Assembly: GCA_030038645.1 (NCBI GenBank) | Contig: JASHSR010000426.1 | Coordinates: 1-11,210, forward strand | DNA: 11,210 nt | DNA from: Gammaproteobacteria bacterium | GTDB lineage: Bacteria; Pseudomonadota; Gammaproteobacteria; Steroidobacterales; Steroidobacteraceae | Direction: 5' to 3' | Shown here: positions 7,075-11,210 of the stretch, one piece after another | How positions within the stretch are numbered: the stretch's first letter is position 1 | Layout: each line of letters starts with the position of its first letter | The notes under the pieces: generated by a model | Databases searched by the model: none | The model's input: the letters and a program-made list of their open reading frames with translations, nothing else | What the model was told of the DNA's origin: nothing | Made by a program: the position numbers and the translations under genes

Positions 7075-9563
7075 GGCGCGCGCTGGCGCTCGCTCTGCGC
7101 AGCTTCGCGCGGGAATGGCGCTCCGGCGCGCTCGGTGTGCTGCTTCTCGCGCTCACGACCGCCGTCGCGGCACTGACCGGCGTGGGATTCCTGGTGGACC
7201 GCGTCGGCGCCGCGGTGGACGAGCAGGCGACGCAGGTGCTCGCGGCCGACCTGCGACTCGCGTCCACTCGGCCCATCGCGCCCGCGTACTCTCAGGAAGC
7301 GGCCCGTCGCGGCGTGCGGTCCGCGCGCACGGTCTCGATGCTGAGCGTCGCGTTCCTCGGGGACGCGAGCGAGCTCTCCGACCTCGAGGCGGTCTCCCCG
7401 GGCTACCCGCTGCGAGGCACGCTCAAGGTGGCTCGCGAGCCGTTCGCGGCCGGCTCGCCGACTGACGCCATTCCGGGGCGCGGCGAGGCATGGCCGAGCT
7501 CGAAGCTGCTCGCGACGCTCGGCGGCCAGGTCGGCTCCACGCTCTCGATCGGCGCGACGACGTTTCGAGTGACGCGCGTGCTCATCTCGCGGCCCGATCA
7601 GGGCGGCAGCTTCGCCGAGCTCGCGCCGAGCATCATCCTCAACACTGAGGACCTGCCCGCGACCCGGCTCATCCAGCCGGGAAGCCGAGTGAGCTACGCC
7701 GCGCTGTTCGCCGCCGACCGCGCGCGCATCGAGGCCTTCGGGCGGTGGCTCGCCGCGCACAAGCAGCCCGACGAGCGTCTGCAGGACGTCGCCGAGGCGA
7801 GCCCGCAGATCAAGAGCGCCGTGGACCGCGCGGGTCGATTCCTCGAGCTCGCGAGCCTCGTGAGCGTGCTCCTCTGCTCGATCGCCGTCGCGATGTCCGC
7901 GCGGCAGTACGTCCGCCGCCACCTCGACGCCGTCGCGCTGCTCAAGACGCTCGGCGCGACGCGGGCGCTCACGCTGAGCGTCAGCCTCATTCAGCTGCTG
8001 CTGGTCGCCGTCGCCGCGGCGCTCGCCGGCTCGGCGGTCGGCTTCGCGGCGCAGGAATGGCTGCTCTACGTGCTGCGCGGGCTGATCAACACCGATCTGC
8101 CGCGCGCCGGTCTCGCGCCGCTCGGCATGGGCTTCCTCGCGGCGGTCGCGGTGCTCGCGGGATTCGCGCTGCCGCCGCTGCTGCAGCTCGCCCGCGTGCC
8201 GCCCATTCGGGTCCTGCGGCGCGACGTGGGCCCTCCACCCCCGCTCGTGCTGCTCGCCTTCGGCCCGGCGGCGGCCGCCGTGATCGTGCTCATCTACTGG
8301 GCGGTGCGGGACGCGAGGCTGTTCCGCGACTTTCTCGTGGGCCTCGGCGTATTCGCGGCGGTGCTCGTTGCCGCGGGCCTGCTCCTCGTGCTGGCAGCCG
8401 GACGGCTCCGCGGGAGCGTCGGCGTCGCCTGGCGGTACGGGATCGCGAACTTGAGCCGGCGCCGCGCGGACAGTCTCGTCCAGATCGTCGCCTTCGGCAC
8501 CGGCATCATGGTGCTGCTGCTGCTCGGCCTCGTGCGGCGGGATCTGGAAGCGGACTGGCGCCACACTCTGCCCGCCGATACGCCCAACTACTTCTTCATC
8601 AACATTCCGCCGGGCGACCGCGACGCGTTCGTCGAGTTCCTCGAGTCCCGCGGCGCGAGGCTCTCGCGAGTCCTGCCGATGCTGCGCGGGCGCCTCACCG
8701 AGATCGACGGCCGCCCGGTCGAGAGCCTGCGATTCCGCCGGGGGCGGGGCGAGGGATTCGCGGAGCGCGAGCAGAACCTCACGTGGTCGGCGGAGCTCGG
8801 AACCAGCAACCGCGTCGTCGCCGGGCGCTGGTGGACACCCCAGGACTATGGGAAGCCGCTCGTGTCTCTCGCGACGGACTTCCAGCGGGCCCTCGGAGTG
8901 CGGATCGGGGATCGGCTGACCTTCGAGATCGGGGGCGAGCCGTTCACGGCGACCGTCGCGAGCCTGCGCGAGGTCAAATGGGACAGCTTTCAGCCGAACT
9001 TCTTCATCGTGTTCGCTCCGGGAATGCTCGACGCGGCGGCGGGTACGTTCCTCACGAGCGCGTACTTCCATCCGGCGCAGGGCCACGTGCTCGCGCAGCT
9101 CGCGCAGCGCTTCCCGAGCGTGTCGATCTTCAACGTGGACGACCTGCTCGATGAGGTCCGCTCGCTCATGGGCAAGGCGATCCTCGCGGTCCAGAGCGTC
9201 TTCGCGTTCACGCTCTTCGCGGGGCTCACGGTGCTGCTCGCCGCCGTGCAGGCGAGCCGCGACGAGCGCCGGTACGAGAGCGCGATGCTCCGAACCCTCG
9301 GAGCGAGCGCCGCCACGGTGCTGCAGGGCGTGCTCGCCGAGTTCACGACCGTCGGGCTGCTCGCGGGGCTCCTCGCCGCGGGGGGCGCATCGCTCGCCGG
9401 AGCGTTCGTCGCCTCGCGGGTGCTGCAGGTGCCTTACACGTACGATCCGGCCGTGTTCCTGGTGGGGATGGCGGGGGGCGCCGCGCTGGTCGCGGTCAGC
9501 GGCTGGCTCGCGACGCGGTCCGCCGTCGCGCAGCCTCCGCTCGATACGTTGCGCGCCGGGTGA
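7071..9563 (+). CDS. ybbP: ABC transporter permease, YbbP (FtsX/MacB superfamily)
   Basis: Large inner-membrane permease of 830 residues (E. coli YbbP about 804). An N-terminal membrane helix near residues 20-42 precedes a periplasmic domain (about 50-250). Next comes a first FtsX core with helices around 258-278, 302-335 and 350-372, including the cytoplasmic LKTLGATRA (291-299). Further helices lie at about 392-445 and 468-488. A second soluble domain follows (about 490-695), containing PNYFFINIP (505-513) and REVKWDSFQPNFF (633-645), both closely matching E. coli YbbP. The final FtsX core (about 705-815) has LRTLGASAA (740-748). Two FtsX modules in one chain are typical of this class. It is translationally coupled to ybbA. 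The E. coli operon lies beside tesA, as here, and has been suggested to act on lipid-related or secondary-metabolite cargo; the substrate is not shown by sequence. Confidence 0.93.
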
Positions 9564-9584
9564 GGCGGCGCGGCTCGAGCCGAG

Positions 9585-9656
9585 CCCGGCATCCCTGCCG
9601 AGCACCGCGTCCCTGCCGCGCCCGGCGTCCCTGCCGAGGCTGGCGTCCGTGGCCGC
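9585..9656. repeat. 18-bp tandem repeat, about four copies, between convergent genes
   Basis: Four successive 18-base units start at 9585, 9603, 9621 and 9639. Units 1 and 3 differ at one base (CCCGGCATCCCTGCCGAG and CCCGGCGTCCCTGCCGAG). Unit 2 keeps the GTCCCTGCCG core with a few changes, and unit 4 is more diverged. They lie in non-coding DNA between the ybbP stop and the stop of the opposing gene. The plus-strand frame reads as a six-residue PASLPR-like repeat, but that frame belongs to an antisense-style shadow and is not in frame with ybbP. Confidence 0.75.
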
Positions 9657-9666
9657 ACACGCGGCC
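9651..9666. terminator. possible hairpin at the end of ybbP / opposing gene
   Basis: GGCCGC-ACAC-GCGGCC forms a perfect 6-bp stem with a 4-base loop about 90 bases after the ybbP stop and 36 bases after the end of the opposing gene. No T-run follows on either strand, so this is a weak terminator candidate based on position and symmetry. A second palindrome, CGGCTC/GAGCCG, lies at 9571-9582. Confidence 0.35.
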
Positions 9667-9701
9667 CCGCCCGTCTCTGCTTGGCGCCGCGGTTGCCGGC
9701 C

Positions 9702-10565
9702 TCAGTGCTGAATCCCGATCGTGACCCACGAGTCCGGCACGGGATCGCCGCGCCAGGTGAGCCCCTCGATGGTGAATTGATAGTTTCCGGGCCCGAGCGC
9801 CGAGCTGTTGAGCGCAATGTGCAGGTGGCCGTTCGAGTCCTTCGCGAGGTCGTTGATGATCTCGACGCGGCCCTGATCGATCCGATCGATCGTGACGCGG
9901 TATTCCCGGTACGGCGAGCGGGACAGGTCGAGCAGCAGGTCGACGAGCTGCGCGTCGGCGCCGCCGACGATGACGGCCGGCGTGGACGAGGCACCCTCGC
10001 GGCTCGGCAGCACGCGAATCGTGCGGGTGGACGCCGCGGGCTCGAGCGGCTGCTCGGCGATCTGCGTGTCGAGCGCGGCGATCGTCCGGCTCTCCTGCGA
10101 GCGGCTGCGCGCGAGGGTGACGGTCGTGACGAGCAGGATGAGCGCCGCGAGGCCGAGCCCGATCGGCAGAAGCGGATTCTGCCAGAGCCTCTTCGGCTGC
10201 TCCTGCCACGGCTCGGGCTTGCCGCTCGCCTCGAGGAGCCTCAAGCCGGCGTTCACGCGGTCCGGCAGGCCGATCTCATCGAGGAGGTCGGGGTGCTCCT
10301 TGCAGAAGCGCTCGAACTCTGTCGCGCCTTTGACGGGCAGCTTTCCCGCGAGGTAGCGCTCGATGATCTGATTCCGCGCGATGAAATCGCGGTCCATGAC
10401 CGGGGCGAGAACCGCCGGCGCCTCCGGGGCGATTGCCGGCGCATCGTGCGGGATCTCAGCGGCTTCCCGGGCTTGCGGTCTCGGCGGGGTGCGTGCGGAG
10501 TAGGGCTCGCTCGGGACGGGATCGGGAGTCAGAGGCTCGAATTCAGAGCGAGAGGCAGCTTCCAT
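9702..10565 (-). CDS. single-pass membrane protein, anti-sigma-like architecture, function unknown
   Basis: 287-residue protein in three parts. Residues 1-56 are Pro/Ala/Glu-rich and probably disordered. Residues 57-112 form a helical region with IIERYLAGKLPVKGATEFERF and KEHPDLLDEI, resembling the ERYLxGxL start of anti-sigma/zf-HC2-type domains but without the zinc-binding His-x3-Cys-x2-Cys. One membrane helix spans about 131-153 (LLPIGLGLAALILLVTTVTL) followed by positive residues. The outer part (about 195-287) looks beta-rich and ends in LGPGNYQFTIEGL...VTIGIQH. I recall similar LxPGxYxxxxxG endings in proteins encoded beside ECF-type sigma factors or CHAT proteases. No sigma gene is visible in this window. 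ATG 10565 has GGAG 9-12 bases upstream; Met 57 is an alternative start. Existence is secure, role is inference. Confidence 0.75.
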   Translation of the reverse strand: MEAASRSEFEPLTPDPVPSEPYSARTPPRPQAREAAEIPHDAPAIAPEAPAVLAPVMDRDFIARNQIIERYLAGKLPVKGATEFERFCKEHPDLLDEIGLPDRVNAGLRLLEASGKPEPWQEQPKRLWQNPLLPIGLGLAALILLVTTVTLARSRSQESRTIAALDTQIAEQPLEPAASTRTIRVLPSREGASSTPAVIVGGADAQLVDLLLDLSRSPYREYRVTIDRIDQGRVEIINDLAKDSNGHLHIALNSSALGPGNYQFTIEGLTWRGDPVPDSWVTIGIQH

Positions 10566-10914
10566 AGTTTCGGCTCCGTCGACGGACCCAGCCTTCGCGC
10601 CTTCGGCGGCAGGACGCGCGGCGTGCGCCGCTCATCCGGAAGGGCTCGTCGTAAAAACGCGGTTCGCCACTCCGGGCGCAAGCCGATCGCCGCCCAGGAC
10701 AGGCCTGGCGGGCGGTATATGCGCCGCGGCGGCCAGTCTTTCGGTTTTTCCACCACCCGTCTCAAGATCATCGAAGGGTGCGTTCTCGATTCGGCCTCGG
10801 TTGCCGGAGTGCCGCTATCCTGCAGCGCCGCGAGATTCGGACCTGCGCGCTGGCTCACAGATCTGGGCAGTGAGCCCAAACTGCGAACTGCTTCGCATTG
10901 CGGCCGCCGCGCCC
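10566..10914. other. 349-base region without a convincing gene
   Basis: Short frames cross this region on both strands, but their translations are Arg/Pro-rich, match no family I know, and run into neighbouring genes in the wrong frame. AT-richer patches occur at about 10651-10660 (GTAAAAACGC) and 10740-10750 (TTCGGTTTTTCC). The promoter of the minus-strand membrane-protein gene should lie here, but I found no good -35/-10 pair or ECF-type motif. Two inverted repeats near the right edge are listed separately. Confidence 0.6.
10852..10897 (-). terminator. two inverted repeats downstream of the amine oxidase gene
   Basis: Stem TGCGAA-CTGC-TTCGCA (10882-10897) lies 17 bases after the oxidase stop. 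On the minus strand it is followed by GTTTGG, a very short T-run. A second perfect 7-bp repeat, GGCTCAC (10852-10858) with GTGAGCC (10870-10876) and an 11-base loop, follows. Together they are a plausible but weak termination region; the second could instead be a protein-binding dyad. Confidence 0.35.
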
Positions 10915-11210
10915 TCATCGCAGACGTCGCAGGATCTCCTCTGCGGCTCGCCGCCCGCTCTGCAGCGCCGCCTCGACCGTGCCCGAGTCGCCTGCGCTCG
11001 CGGCCTCTCCGGCGAAGAACAGCGCATCGCGCAGGGGACGCGCGATCGCCTCGGGGGCGCCGCGGCCTCCGACGGTGAGGTAGCTGTACGCGCCTCGCGC
11101 GAACGGATCCTGCTGCCAATCGTGGAAGTACGCGGCGACGAGCTCGTCGCGCACCTCGGGCCCGAGGCCGAACAGCACCCGCACCGTGTCGAGCGCGGCC
11201 GCGACGATCT
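10915..11210 (-). CDS. flavin-containing amine oxidase-like protein, C-terminal part (5' end outside window)
   Basis: About 97 residues of the C-terminal end of a FAD-dependent amine oxidase-superfamily protein (monoamine oxidase / polyamine oxidase type), which would oxidise an amine or related substrate using FAD and oxygen. Seen: FHDWQQDPFARGAYSYLTVGG, matching the W..DP.s.GaYs...G block of the family, then ALFFAGEAASAGDSGTVEAA and LQSGRRAAEEIL, the C-terminal FAD-contacting segment (Gly-Glu followed by the Gly-Thr-Val helix). The frame stays open to the right window edge, so the GTG at 11184 lies within the gene and is not its start. The Rossmann FAD-binding N-terminus and the substrate pocket are outside the window, so the substrate cannot be assigned. 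The gene is separated by 349 bases from the membrane-protein gene on the same strand. Confidence 0.9.
   Translation of the reverse strand, partial: IVAAALDTVRVLFGLGPEVRDELVAAYFHDWQQDPFARGAYSYLTVGGRGAPEAIARPLRDALFFAGEAASAGDSGTVEAALQSGRRAAEEILRRLR

Noticed and set aside
9585..9656. CRISPR-like array
   Set aside because: Units are directly adjacent 18-mers with no spacers, so this is a simple tandem repeat.
10529..10771. Possible small minus-strand gene (ATG at 10771) in the 349-base gap
   Set aside because: The 80-residue Arg/Pro-rich translation overlaps the start of the membrane-protein gene in another frame and has no clear ribosome site or known match.
9681..11078. Plus-strand open frame of about 465 codons across the membrane-protein gene and the gap
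   Set aside because: It is antisense to two better-supported minus-strand genes and has no start or ribosome site of note or recognisable domain.

Overview
The window looks like a chromosomal segment of a high-GC gammaproteobacterium, possibly of the Steroidobacter/Nevskia/Xanthomonad type. That placement is inferred from gene content and order and was not tested. Evidence for it: aroB followed directly by a dGTPase gene; the divergent tesA / ybbA-ybbP arrangement known from E. coli and relatives; a fadD close to E. coli FadD; and two DUF6502-like proteins. I saw no tRNA, rRNA, CRISPR array, insertion sequence or phage gene. Strong third-position GC opens many long antisense frames, which I treat as shadows.

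Layout. (1) 1-2042, plus strand: 3' part of aroB (3-dehydroquinate synthase), then an HD-domain dGTPase-like gene. (2) 2086-3944: two DUF6502-like paralogues transcribed away from each other around a 194-bp intergenic region that holds a clear extended -10 promoter. The left copy has lost the segment that carries the helix-turn-helix in the right copy. (3) 3941-6422, minus strand: tesA then fadD, a probable two-gene operon. The fadD stop codon shares a CTAG tetramer with the stop of the right DUF6502 gene. (4) 6364-9563, plus strand: ybbA-ybbP, an ABC ATPase and large FtsX-type permease joined by an ATGA overlap. The 5' ends of tesA and ybbA overlap head to head. (5) 9564-9701: convergent spacer with an 18-bp tandem repeat and a small hairpin. 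(6) 9702-10565, minus strand: a single-pass membrane protein resembling anti-sigma-like proteins. (7) 10566-10914: no convincing gene, two small inverted repeats. (8) 10915-11210, minus strand: C-terminal end of a flavin amine oxidase-like protein that runs off the window.

How the genes may work together: aroB serves the shikimate pathway and the dGTPase-like protein dNTP balance. TesA (an exported lysophospholipase/thioesterase) and FadD (acyl-CoA ligase) form a plausible release-and-activate pair for fatty acids, next to the envelope-associated YbbAP transporter. The DUF6502 pair is the least understood part of the window and the best candidate for something new.
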